Shown: piece by piece, positions 34,059 to 43,552 of the stretch
Numbering within the stretch: the stretch's first letter is position 1
How the letters are laid out: every line of letters begins with the position of its first letter
DNA from: Eurosta solidaginis
Taxonomy: Eukaryota > Arthropoda > Insecta > Diptera > Tephritidae
Direction: 5' to 3'
Length of the DNA: 64,000 nucleotides
Assembly (NCBI RefSeq): GCF_040869045.1
Contig: NC_090320.1
Span: 149,318,941-149,382,940 of the forward strand
Translations under genes and position numbers: made by a program
The notes under the pieces: generated by a model
What the model was told of the DNA's origin: nothing
What the model saw: the letters and a program-made list of their open reading frames with translations, nothing else
Databases searched by the model: none

Positions 34059-36016
34059 ATGAGCCGAAAATTAAAAATAGAAAAAAAATTTGCCGTACTA
34101 AAGCTAATTAAAGAAAAAAAAGATATTTTATTTGCTAGCTTTCAAAAGAATAAAGTAAGTATATTTTTATAAAATTATTGTGAGTATTTAGAACATATTT
34201 AAGCTTATATTTCATTTTGAAGGTTAATAAATTAGATAAGCAGGCAGCCTGGGAGGAAGTTTTAAATAAAGCCCAGTCACTGCAACTGGCGTCGGCTCAA
34301 AAAACGTGGACTTATGCGAGGGATAACTTGCTTGGGCTATGGAAGAGTCGAACATTGGTTGTTTTTGTTAGAATATGTATTACTTGTACCTAATACAATA
34401 CACAAATCATGGTGGAGTGCAATAACGGCCACGGAAATAGCGCCGCTGATGAAAGTCAATTAAGACCGCGCGCGATATTTGCCGAGTCATTTTGCATAAT
34501 GTTTGTTGCTGTAGATTGGCTTTTGCTTAATTGTTGTTGTGCATTTTTTGTCTATCTTTCCTACTTTTATCACAGCTGTTTGCGGTTGTTTTTTAAGTGT
34601 CCGAATACAGTGCATCTCAAACTGCTCGTTACTGAATCTATTACTTATTGCTTATTGTCAGTGCTGATTTTCTTTTTAGTAATCTTTCTTACTTTTATTC
34701 CATTTTACTACCTTTAACTTTTTTAATTTTAACTAATATTAATGAACATAATGTCGTGCTTTGTCGTTATAGTTAATGAAAATTTGGAACTAAAAATCGC
34801 CTGAACAGTTTAAAAATATCGTGCGCTTTTTTATTCCAAATTTTCGCCTGTGGCGCTATATTTTATGACTGTGGAAGGCCCACGGGCTTTATTTACTGTT
34901 AAAAGGAAAGAACGCCTGCGGGCTTCATTTCTTCTCCGAAAGGGAAATAACGTCCACTGGAAAAAGGAAATAAAAACCTCGGGTTTTAATGCTTTTTCAA
35001 AGAGGAAATAATGCCCGCCGGCCCTATTTCTTTTTTAAGAAATAACGCCCAGGGCGCTATTTCCGCGGCCGTTATTGCACTCCACCACAAATCATTATTA
35101 TTTTTATTACACAAATCATTATAAAAGACCATAAATACATTCAAACGCAATATAGCATCCCACCAAAAATTTTGAACCTTATATAAGCCTTTTTCCATTC
35201 GCAAATAAGGTTTATACAATAAGGCCTTAAATTCCTAAGGAGTTTTAATAGTATGAAAAATTCCTTATAAAACACCTTATTTTCTTGTACTCATGTCATT
35301 GGGCATAAAGTTTGTCTGAAAGATAACTTATATATAAGGCTTTATGCCCATACAAAATAAGGCTTACAATAGGCATGAGATGCATTTGAAAACTAACGCT
35401 TGCTATTTGAGTGTAGGGTTGCTTCTCAAATGCATCTCAAATTGAGATTTAATAAAAATGTTTGTTGGGTTATGATTGTTTAAAATACACTCAATTCTCT
35501 TTTTACATGGTAGATGCGTTCCTAAAAAAAACGCGTAACAAATTAATTGAGTGTAATCAATAATGTTTTTTGCAGACTAAAAGGGATAACGCCCGAAAAA
35601 CTGGGTCCGCAGGTGGGAAGATTTGCATTATGGATGAAGGAGACTTGGCCATCCTAGATATTCTGGAATCAGACTCAGCTGTGGTAGATGGACTGAATTT
35701 ACCAGAAAGCTATGGAATTTCAGAAAGCCTTCCAACATTTGAGTCTGATTCCATAATATCGAACGCACAGGAAGTACCTGCAAACCCAACTGCACCCATA
35801 AGGAAGAGGAAGAGCTCTACCAAGTTTCCAAGTGAAACTTTGGATAGAGAAAAAAAATGTCGACTGGAGCTTCTCGAGGTTGAAGTTTATTACAGGAAAC
35901 TTCAATGCCTGAAACTGGAGAGGGAGCTTCAACTTCCACCCTCTGTTGTTACAAAAGGACTCACAGTGGCAGAAATTGCAAGGATTGAAAACACCCTTTT
36001 GTTGGAGGAGTTTTAA
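34059..36016 (+). CDS. Harbinger Myb/SANT-like accessory protein, three exons
   Basis: Predicted spliced gene. Exon 1 is 34059-34154 (starts MSRKLKIEKK, donor gtaagt). Exon 2 is 34223-34357 (acceptor ttttgaag; contains VNKLDKQAAWEEV and QKTWTYARDNLLGLWKSRT). Exon 3 is 35576-36016 (acceptor ttttttgcag; starts TKRDNARKTGSAGG). All phases are 0, giving about 223 residues. The N-terminal half resembles the trihelix Myb/SANT-like domain carried by PIF/Harbinger elements, which helps the transposase bind DNA and enter the nucleus; the Trp residues of the helices are visible. The C-terminus is charged and helical (LDREKKCRLELLEVEVYYRKLQ). Intron 2 contains a 676-bp TIR element. The second donor (ttg/gttgtt) is weak and is the least certain point. 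Confidence 0.75.
34411..35086. mobile_element. Non-autonomous TIR element with 9-bp target duplication
   Basis: 676 bp, with 34-bp terminal inverted repeats (left starts ggtggagtgcaataacggcc; one mismatch to the reverse complement at 35053-35086). It is flanked by acaaatcat at 34402-34410 and 35087-35095. A 9-bp duplication is compatible with Mutator-like or Merlin-like families. The right half holds subterminal G/C-rich repeats around ggaaataacgcc and gcccgcgggc-type palindromes. No coding frame. It lies within the accessory gene's second intron. Confidence 0.82.
35096..35575. other. Remainder of Harbinger intron 2 with nested inverted repeats
   Basis: Contains several short inverted pairs, for example gggcataaag with ctttatgccc (about 35310 and 35340) and gagatgcatttga with tcaaatgcatctc (about 35378 and 35437). 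No gene. Confidence 0.45.
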
Positions 36017-36850
36017 ATATAGTTGTAATTTTTTTATTCTAAAAGAATTGTTCTTTTTTCGTTTGTAAATGAACTTGTTATTTTGTTTATTATAATTATA
36101 ATATAGTATTTTCGTCAATAGACATTAAGTGAACTTCATATATTTGCTTTTATATTATAATGGAAATATTTGACCAACAAATAAAAAGGGATATGTCTCT
36201 TCTTGCGAAATCTGAGACCATGGCCAACTACGGTACAGGGTCATTAGTGTGAAGAGGTAGCAAAAACTGGTTTTTCGCCTCTAACTCAAGATTTTGGGGG
36301 TTCCCCGAAAATTTCTTGTATGCAGATCTACCAGAAAGTGGTATGACTTCCAGTGGCGTAACTATAGAAATGGGGGCCCCAGTTGGACTTCCACTAGGGG
36401 CCCTTACCAGGAACATTTTTTGAATCATTCAAACTTTTCGAACAACTCCTTCAGTCTTGCATAATAATTCAAATTACAGATACAGACCAGAATCGCCTAG
36501 GCGTTTGAGCGCCAATAAATGATGATGATGCAGATACAGATGATGTTGAAAAAAAAAAAACGGATCACACGTTAAACATTTTACTTTTATTGTATAATAC
36601 TGAAATAAGAAACAATGAAGAAAATGGACAACATCTAAGATCGCTTCCCAGGTTCTTTTAACTTTCTGTTTCGTAACACCGTGTTATTTATTTTCTGAAA
36701 CCTATATCTAAAACCATAAACCTGCCCTCAAAGGAAACAACGTTTTGGAGTAGAAAAATATCATAGTAAAAAAAAAATTTGTTTCAATACAATATTTTAG
36801 TAGTTTCGTAGTCAAAAAAAAAAACAATTTTAGTATTTCAGTAGTTGATA
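36017..36850. other. Convergent 3' regions of the Harbinger genes
   Basis: Lies between the two stop codons. Holds A/T-rich DNA and a block near 36350-36420 with cagtggcgtaactatag...gggggccc that resembles a TIR of another small element, and a gatgatgat tract near 36520. No gene. Confidence 0.35.
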
Positions 36851-37897
36851 TTATGAAAAGTACTGCAGCAGAGAAGTAAGCCTTTCCATTCCACTCGCAT
36901 CATACATATTATTTTCATTTTCTTCTTCAGCATTTTCCATATCCATTTCACTACCATTGTCTTCAATGGTTTGCATGCTTTCAGTACTTCTTCCGATTCT
37001 GCTGGCAATATTGTGTAAAATGACACAAACAAGGACCACCTTTCCTGCAAACTCAGGCCTCAGTCGCAAATAATTTAAACACGGGAATCTTTCTTTAAGA
37101 ATACCAAAACTATTTTCAATTATACGCCGTGTTTTTTTATGACAACGATTGAAAGCACCTTCAGCAGGATTATCGGGATTTCGGCGTAATGGTGGTATCA
37201 ACCAGTTTTTCAGTCCATAGCCACTATCACCCAAAATAACAGCATCCGGAAAAAGTCTCCATCCATTTTCAAGTCTTTGACTTACAGCCGAATTCCGTAG
37301 CACCCTTGAGTCATGAACGCTGCCCGGCCAACTTGCATTTACACTGTAAAATGTGTAGTCTGGACCGCATATCATCATTACATTCAATGAGTGGTTTCCA
37401 TGCCGATCCACATATACTTCCTCGTGTAATGAAGGCGGATCAATTTTGATGATTGTACCATCAACGCAACCACACACACAAAGGAATCCACCCATAGTAA
37501 GAAACTTTTCAGCAATACTATTGACGTCATCGGGCCACCGCATTGTGTTTTGAAATAAAACGTCTATTACAACATCGACAACTCTATGAACGACTCTGCA
37601 AACTGTTGATTTTGAAACACCATGCATAGCTCCGATACCATGGTACTGGCAACTATTTCCGAGCCAATGTAAGCACAATAGAAGTTGATTTTCAGCCGAC
37701 AAAGCATGACTGCGCTGTGTTTTGTGCTCTAATTTTTCACCAACTTTATTTAAAATGAAATCAACTTGTGTTTGGTTTAAACGGAAGCACTCTTTAAAAT
37801 TAAAGCTTTGTAGTCCCGAAAAATTAATTCGGTCTCTATAATTTCTTCCTATAACCGCGTCTTCACTATCCTCGAACAAAAACTCACGTCTTAACAT
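36851..37897 (-). CDS. Harbinger DDE transposase (HARBI1-like)
   Basis: 348 residues from ATG at 37897 (MLRREFLFED); the frame is open further upstream (to 38014) but this start fits the usual HARBI1-type length. An N-terminal helix-turn-helix region (QLLLCLHWLGNSCQYHGIG, GVSKSTVCRVVHRVV) is followed by the DDE nuclease: GCVDGTII (Asp146), GDSGYGLKNWLIPP (Asp224) and RRIIENSFGILKERFP (Glu261), with HDSRVLRNS and LHNIA typical of the family. It cuts and rejoins element ends at CAG-like trinucleotides. The ORF has no stop or frameshift, and the TIRs and target duplication are intact, so this copy may be or recently was active. Confidence 0.92.
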   Translation of the reverse strand: MLRREFLFEDSEDAVIGRNYRDRINFSGLQSFNFKECFRLNQTQVDFILNKVGEKLEHKTQRSHALSAENQLLLCLHWLGNSCQYHGIGAMHGVSKSTVCRVVHRVVDVVIDVLFQNTMRWPDDVNSIAEKFLTMGGFLCVCGCVDGTIIKIDPPSLHEEVYVDRHGNHSLNVMMICGPDYTFYSVNASWPGSVHDSRVLRNSAVSQRLENGWRLFPDAVILGDSGYGLKNWLIPPLRRNPDNPAEGAFNRCHKKTRRIIENSFGILKERFPCLNYLRLRPEFAGKVVLVCVILHNIASRIGRSTESMQTIEDNGSEMDMENAEEENENNMYDASGMERLTSLLQYFS

Positions 37898-37979
37898 TTT
37901 GCAAAAATTCACTAGTAATAACAATGTGAATTGGCAAAGCGATCGTTTACCTAGCAAATTTTTGACAAACTTGTCAAAG

Positions 37980-38253
37980 TTGGCTTTGCAAACATAGAGC
38001 GCATTTATTTGCAAAGTCTTTGCAAATTACACTTTTCAATATTAGCTTTGCACTTTGCACAAGAGAACGTACGTGGAACGGAAATCGAAAAGAGAGTACA
38101 AAAACTGCAAAGACTTTTCAAATTACACTTATCAACTTCAGCTTATAACTGATCAAATTTTACACTTCTGAGGAACACAAAGTTTTGCAAATTGACGAAA
38201 AATTTGCAAAGTGCAAAGTGAAAAGTTGATAAGTTGTTTTGTGGAATAGGGCC
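37980..38253. repeat. Right end of Harbinger: TIR and subterminal repeats
   Basis: Contains gcaaagtctttgcaaat, ctttgcactttgca and related words, then the TIR mirrored at 33772. It mirrors the left side in motif content, not in exact order. Confidence 0.6.
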
Positions 38254-38256
38254 CAG

Positions 38257-38533
38257 GTTTAAATAAATGTGAACGTGACGCCGTAGCGCAGATCGTAGTT
38301 AGCGATTATTTGTAGGAGCGGCCTAGTCTTTGGCACGTAGATGCCGTCAGCAGAAGCCCATTGTCAGGAAAAGAGTGCTACTATAAAACCTGAGCTGCTG
38401 CCCAACTATAAAGTTAATAGAGATTTTAAAGCGATAATAAACAAATTGCTGTCGCAGATTTGGACGATATAGACATTCAGATTCAGATCGCGCAGAATAG
38501 GGACGAGAAGCTCAAAGAACTTATGAATAAGTT
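38257..38533 (+). pseudogene. Gypsy-A pol remnant between the two insertions
   Basis: After the Harbinger target site the reading resumes as NKCERDAVAQIVVSDY (pre-RT linker), then within about 20 bp jumps to WHVDAVSRSP (end of RNase H) and later VADLDDIDIQIQIAQNRDEK (start of the integrase linker). RT and almost all RNase H are thus deleted near 38320. Stops are frequent. It ends at 38533, where the Ulp1-gypsy LTR begins. Confidence 0.7.
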
Positions 38534-38894
38534 TGTAACGAAGCTTTTCCTTGCCCCGGTGCTTCTTCAGTAACTGCTGGGGTATACTCGCCGTGTCCAA
38601 GGTTCGTTTACAATGAATTTGTATTTCGGGGCGCCTTGCAAATCGTTTTCATTTAATTCACTTTATTGGTAAATTCCCTAAACTATAATATAAAATGTAT
38701 AAAATGTGTATCTATAATTCACTTAATTTCATTGCTTGCTTTATAATTTGTGATGGGCTAGCGGTCCCTCGTGTCCCGTTAGGAACGTTCTGTTAGGGCG
38801 CCGTACTGGTCGCCGTCTAGGTATGTGTGAATGTGTCTCGGTGACGCCTTGCGCCGGCGTGTTCCTATTATGGTTAGTGGCAGTGCTAAGCCTG

Positions 38895-39185
38895 CTGCGG
38901 CCAGCGTCGTATGCCTGCGTATCTCTGCTGCGGCCAACGTCGTATGTACGCGTAGTTCTGCTGCTGCCAACGTCGTGCGTATTCGTGGCTCTGCCAGCGT
39001 CGTATTTTTGGGTGGCTCTGCTGCCAACGTCGTGTGTATGCGTGACTCTGCTGTGGCCAACGTCGTATATTTGCGTAGCTCTGCTGCGGCCAACGTCGTA
39101 TGTAAGCGTGACTCTGCTGTGGCCAACGTCGTGTGTATGCGTAACTCTGCTGGCGTCGTGTGTATGCGTGACTCTGCCGCCGAGT
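38895..39185. repeat. 33-bp minisatellite inside the LTR
   Basis: About nine units of gccaacgtcgtatgtacgcg...tctgctg, mostly 33 bp with 27- or 30-bp variants, also present in the right LTR (about 46400-46690). All lengths are multiples of 3, so several frames on both strands stay open by composition; the apparent 11-residue protein repeats are probably not real genes. Confidence 0.8.
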
Positions 39186-39652
39186 CTTATGGCGATGGCG
39201 CGCGGGCTCGTGACGTTGTGGGCCTTCGCTTAGCGGGGAGCGAGCATAGTTTAAGGCGTTGTAGAGCGGTCAAAACCCACAATCCTCAACCCACGGCTCT
39301 CTCCTATGACGGGAACTGTCTTGCGATGGTCAAAACCGATACGCCTTTCAGATGCCCTTCAATTGCTGCTCAGGTGACAGTCGCAACTTTGCGCCCCGTT
39401 AGGTGAGACCCGTTAGCCTCGGTACAGTCACGTTGTTGCGTTTCACCTCGACTCACTCCTACTGCGGTTGCCGACGTACTTCTGCCGCGGACGACGTTTG
39501 GCTGAGCGCGGGATCACGATGCTGTGGAGGGCGTTTGCTTGCGAGGGAGCAAGCGTGATCTAAAGCGATATGCCTCCACGGAGAGCGCTCCAATAGTAGC
39601 TCCGGTCGCAACCACAACCGCGTGCTCACTGCCTCCTGTCTTCTCGTGTTGC

Positions 39653-39664
39653 CCTTTTTATAGC
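39653..39664 (-). promoter_or_regulatory. LTR TATA box of Ulp1-gypsy
   Basis: The minus strand reads TATAAAAAGGGC within U3. The matching part of the right (5') LTR is deleted, so the promoter that should drive the element is lost while this 3' copy points outward toward Gypsy-A and Harbinger sequence. Confidence 0.6.
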
Positions 39665-39924
39665 CAATGCTCTTGATGTTGCTAGCATAGTTCGTTGCGT
39701 TGCCATGGTTACGGTGTTGCTGTGGCGTGTTGCGGCAACTTGTTGCGCTAGTGATGTTTCTGACACTTGTTTGTGTCCCGTGTTGTGTTGGCAATGTTGC
39801 TAATCGTGTTTTTATGATGTTTCAGAGACTTGTTTGTGTCTCGTGTTGTCTGTGGTACTGCTCCTGTGTTATGGGGTGGTGGTTTTGTGTGGGCCAAATT
39901 AATGGATTCTATTTGGTCCTCACA

Positions 39925-39940
39925 CTCCCCCCCTCCCCAC
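39925..39940 (-). promoter_or_regulatory. Polypurine tract of Ulp1-gypsy
   Basis: The minus strand has a run of G with two A (GTGGGGAGGGGGGGAG) directly against the LTR start TGTGAGG. This is the plus-strand primer of reverse transcription. It follows the stop of the third ORF by about 10 bases. Confidence 0.75.
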
Positions 39941-39949
39941 TTCGGCGAT

Positions 39950-41851
39950 TTAAACCCCCGTGTCTGCTACTTGGATCGTTACCTTCCTTCTCTTCATCGT
40001 GATTTTGTACCTATCGGTTCGGAATTTCACCCGGGGGTTGCACCTCCCTTCGGCGATGTCGGTGAACAACTTTCGTACTTTGTTTGCCACCTCCGGGAAT
40101 TGTTCTAGCGCTGGGCCCTCTGCATCCTCGGCGAGTATTATTGTTCGGCCGTATTCCGGTCCCTCCGCTGGATTTGAACCAGGTTCTGCCTGCGGCGGCT
40201 TATGGCTGGGCTGGGCGCGCACTGTTTTGGCGTGTGTTTGTGCTACAGGATATGGCTGGTCGACGGTAGTGGTGGTATGTGGTCGTTTTCTGTTCGGCGC
40301 ATGGCTGCGGCGGATCGTGGCTAAGATTTCTGTGCGTTTCCGGGCTGCCATCTTCTCCGTAAACGGCTGCTGTATGAGCCCAGGTCCCCCTTCTCGCCGT
40401 CCTGTATAGCGTAGGACTCTGTCGATGCTTTCCAGCACGTATATGCCACAGTCGTTGTCATTGCTCTGCTGCGGCACGGCTAACTGTAACTCCTGGGCCA
40501 TGAAGTCCGAACTCCCGTATCTCTGCTGGTACTCCCACCGCAGGAACTTCAGCCACGCCTCAGTCGCGTATGTGACCTTGCCCCTGACCCTGGAATCGGC
40601 TATCCATATGTAGCGCTCTTGCCAGCACTCCACATCAGCCACGTGGTGGGTCATTTCCCGATACGCTAGCGCCAGTAAGTACCAATGGTTCGATACATTG
40701 TGGGGTGCCAGTATGATGCGCTTACCAAACAGGTCCGTATTCCTCAGCCATCAGTGTATGCGCCGATGGTTTTCATCCTCGTTATCCTTCTGGGTGAGTT
40801 GCCAAATTACGAATGGGCTTAATGTTGTACCCTGTTGCCCGTACATGATCTCCAGTTCCTTCGCCCACGCGTCGATGACCGTGTCGGTGAGCCAGCGGCT
40901 TCCCTCGAGGGAACGGAGATCGGTCGCGTAGAGTGCGATACCTCGTGGTCCCGGTGGGAAACTTATCTCCGGCCCTTCCTTCTCCTGCGCTAATTGCTCA
41001 TCGTCCGATGATAGCTCGATCGTGTCGGCCTGTTTTATTGGGCTATGTGGCCGGTTGGCATTGCCCTTGCCAATTGTGGCGGCCTGGTCTACCCGTACCC
41101 TTCCCAGGATGTTGGTTGTTGTCGGTGGTCCGGTTGTTGGCATGTCGGCCTCGACCGAGGCAACCTCCCGTACTGCTGCGAGTGTGGCGTTCGCAAACGA
41201 AGCAATTGCGCGTCTGGCTATGGATCCGGCGATAGCTGTGTTCACCGTGACTATTCGTGCTGTCTGCGCGTATGAGACGGAAGCGCGTCGGGCGTTCGCT
41301 ACGATGGTGGCTGCGTTTGCCGCAGCTATACGAACGGCGTATACGGCTGCCTTGGGATCACTGTCGGCGTCCTGAGCGGTTGCGCGTGCTGCGGGGCGGA
41401 TATCGTCGGCGGTGGCGTTCCGGGCGTCTGCGTGTGCCTGCATACCGGCGGCGCTGGCGTAGGCAGCGATCGCTGCTCGGTCTTGTTCCGTAGTACGCGT
41501 GCCGTTGGCGTCGGTGTTCGCAGCATTTGGTGGTGTAATGGTGCGTGCGACGTCAACGTACGTATTTGCACGAGTAGTTGCACGCATGTTGTTGACGTCG
41601 CCGCCCGTAGTTTTCAGTGGTGTGATGTTGCGTGCGACGTCAGCGTACGAGTTTGCGTGTGGAGGTCCACGCGCGTTGCTGACGTCGGCGACAGTAGCTC
41701 CCTCCAGCAGCACGACCCTAGGGCGTTTTGCTTCCTCCTCCTCGTAGCGCTGGCGCATATGCTTGGCGCTGTTGGATAATTTGGCGTTATAACCCTCCAT
41801 TGTAGATTGTTGGTTTGTCAAGAAATTCGTAGCAAAAGAACTTGTTGTCAC
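39950..41851 (-). pseudogene. ORF3: Ulp1/SENP-like C48 cysteine protease
   Basis: One frame from ATG at 41851 to a stop at 39950, about 632 codons, broken only by a TGA at 40751-40753 (codon 367). Residues 1-60 are basic and charged (AKRPRVVLLE, possible nuclear signal). Residues 65-240 are Ala/Thr-rich with two related segments (NSYADVARNITP, NTYVDVARTITP). DTIELSSDDE at 276-285 looks like a SUMO-interacting motif. From about 307 a Ulp1-type domain: LRSLEGSRWLTDTVIDAW, SNHWYLLALA (His389), IWIADSR (Asp419), VPQQSNDNDCGIYVLE (Gln462, Cys468). The four residues of the C48 catalytic set are present with normal order and spacing. Ulp1/SENP enzymes cleave SUMO; the target here is unknown. It occupies the env position, between integrase and the polypurine tract. 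Confidence 0.88.
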
Positions 41852-41941
41852 CTCGGTGGTTTGCGATAGAATGACCGGTGCTTGCTTATCCTCCCATCCT
41901 TGGCATTAATTAATATATGTTTGTTTTCCCCTGAATTTATT

Positions 41942-43552
41942 TTAATTTCGATTGTGTTTATTATTTCCTGGTTTCGTGGTCTCTCCGGTCTCCGATGAAT
42001 GGTATGCCTTTAGTTCGGCAATGCTTGCCGTCTTCTCCTTCCCGCTATCGATTTTCCTTAGTTTGACAATTACTGGGGAGACATACCCCAGGATTTGGTA
42101 AGGGCCAACATACTTGGGTGCCAATTTCGCTGCAAATCCCTCCGCAGCCTTTGACAAGTGGTGCTCCTTGGCAAGGACCAACTCGCCGACTACGGGGGTC
42201 CATTTTCTCCGCCGTAGGTTGTAATGACGTGCTTGATCTGATGCTGCCCGCTCCATATTCTGCCTCACTATTCTGAAGGCCTCCTGCATTCTGTTGGACT
42301 TCTCCTCGGCCGTAGCGAGAGCTGCACCCGTCCCAACGTTGACTTCATCGAATAGGGCTCCTGGCAGTCGTGGCTCTCGTCCTTGCACGAGGAAAGTTGG
42401 GCTGTAGCCTGTAGAAGCGTTTATCGCTAGCCCAATTTCCGGGAGGAGGTCGTCCCATCGCTTATGTTTTGAGTTGGTGAGCTGCGCTATGATCCGTTTG
42501 ATGGTCCTGTTTGCTCGTTCTGTTGGGTTTTCTTGGGGAGTATAGGGTGCGGTGTATTGTTGTCGTACGCCAACTTCCTTAAGGTAGCGCTGCCAGAGCG
42601 TGCTACAGAACGGTGCGCCGTTGTCGGATATGAGTACTTTGGGGACGCCAAACCTTGCGAGTATCCGTTCTCTGAAAGCTCGGCGAAGGCCGTCTGCGGT
42701 AGCACGCCTCATGGGGATCAATTCCACCCACTTGCTGAATCGGTCGAAAAATACCAGTAACATGGTGTTTCCGTGTGTAGACCGTGGTAGGGGTCCAACG
42801 AAGTCGACGCAGACCATGGCAAATGGTTCCTGGGCTACCTGTGAGAGCATCTTTCCGGCTGGCTTTTGTTGTGTTTCCTTGTATTTCTGGCAGGATTCGC
42901 ATTGACGTACATACCGGCTGATGTCACGGAACATACCGGGCCAATAATATCGGTTGGCGACTCGTGCTACTGTCCGGCGGATACCCATGTTTCCCGCGCT
43001 TGGTATGTCATGATTTTCCTGTAACACTCGCTGTCTGAGTGGTGTGGGCACACACAATTTCCATGGTACCGCCTCTTCGTCGTGTGACCGGCAGGGAATA
43101 GGGCGGTATAAGTGTCCATTCTGTATCGTATAGTCGGCGTATTTCTCCGGGTTGGTGCGTACCTCGCTGACCCGCTTGTGCCACCACTTGCATTGTGGTT
43201 CCGTCGTCGTGGTAAATCGTAATGCTTCCAGCGGCTGTCGAGATAGAGCGTCCGCCACCAGGTTGAGCTTTCCCTTACGATACTCAATGTCGAAGGTGTG
43301 CTGCTGTAGTTCTAAGGCCCATCGCGCTATGCGGCCAGAAGGGCTCTCAATGGAATTTAGCCACCTTAGTGACATGTGGTCGGTTATTACTTTAAATTTG
43401 TAGCCTTCCAAGTATGGCCTCATCTTACGGATTCCCCAAACGATGGCCAGACACTCCTTTTCGGTGGGTGAATAGTTGACCTCTGCCTGGTTGAGCTTCC
43501 GGCTGGCGTAAGCGATCACTCGCTCGCCCTCTTCTAACTCCTGTGTCAGCAC
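41942..43552 (-). CDS. pol: Ulp1-gypsy RNase H (part) and integrase
   Basis: An uninterrupted frame of about 536 residues. The N-terminus is RNase H (VIAYASRKLNQAEVNYSPTE, VITDHMSLRWL, NLVADALSRQ). The integrase zinc region reads NHDIPSAGNMGIRRT...CESC; the second His of the H-H-C-C motif (usually AGH) is Asn. The catalytic core has Asp (VCVDFVGPLP), Asp (LISDNGAPF) and Glu (PTERANRTIKR). The C-terminal domain has WTPVVGELVLAKEHHLS and KYVGPYQILG. It is one base out of frame with the RT frame, which overlaps it at 43546-43552, most simply a single indel. Integrase inserts the cDNA into chromosomes. Confidence 0.92.
   Translation of the reverse strand: MLTQELEEGERVIAYASRKLNQAEVNYSPTEKECLAIVWGIRKMRPYLEGYKFKVITDHMSLRWLNSIESPSGRIARWALELQQHTFDIEYRKGKLNLVADALSRQPLEALRFTTTTEPQCKWWHKRVSEVRTNPEKYADYTIQNGHLYRPIPCRSHDEEAVPWKLCVPTPLRQRVLQENHDIPSAGNMGIRRTVARVANRYYWPGMFRDISRYVRQCESCQKYKETQQKPAGKMLSQVAQEPFAMVCVDFVGPLPRSTHGNTMLLVFFDRFSKWVELIPMRRATADGLRRAFRERILARFGVPKVLISDNGAPFCSTLWQRYLKEVGVRQQYTAPYTPQENPTERANRTIKRIIAQLTNSKHKRWDDLLPEIGLAINASTGYSPTFLVQGREPRLPGALFDEVNVGTGAALATAEEKSNRMQEAFRIVRQNMERAASDQARHYNLRRRKWTPVVGELVLAKEHHLSKAAEGFAAKLAPKYVGPYQILGYVSPVIVKLRKIDSGKEKTASIAELKAYHSSETGETTKPGNNKHNRN

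Larger units (their letters stand above)
33772..38253. mobile_element. PIF/Harbinger DNA transposon, apparently intact
   Basis: 4482-bp element with long terminal inverted repeats: the left end begins GGCCCTATTCCACAAAACA (33772) and the right end is its reverse complement (to 38253), extending over about 45 bp. It is flanked by a 3-bp CAG duplication (33769-33771 and 38254-38256), which fits the CWG/TWA targets of PIF/Harbinger. It carries the two genes expected of an autonomous member, a Myb/SANT-like accessory gene on plus and a DDE transposase on minus, arranged convergently. Both read without stops. Subterminal gcaaagNctttgc palindromes occur at both ends. It sits in Gypsy-A pol and hosts a smaller TIR element. 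Confidence 0.92.
38534..39924 (-). mobile_element. Ulp1-gypsy 3' LTR, complete
   Basis: 1391 bp. On the plus strand it starts TGTAACGAAGC and ends ggtcctcaca next to the polypurine tract. It shares the first roughly 1.1 kb with 46053-47208, with indels (for example about 100 bp more in the right copy after gcgtgatctaaa). It contains a 33-bp minisatellite and a TATA box. Confidence 0.88.

Noticed and set aside
38831..39406. 191-codon plus-strand frame with 11-residue repeats in the LTR
   Set aside because: Explained by the 33-bp minisatellite; similar open frames exist on both strands and in both LTRs, so it is composition, not evidence for a gene.
39960..41780. Several plus-strand frames of 60-149 codons opposite ORF3 of the Ulp1-gypsy
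   Set aside because: They are antisense shadows of the GC-rich, Ala-rich ORF3, which itself shows a clear protease domain.
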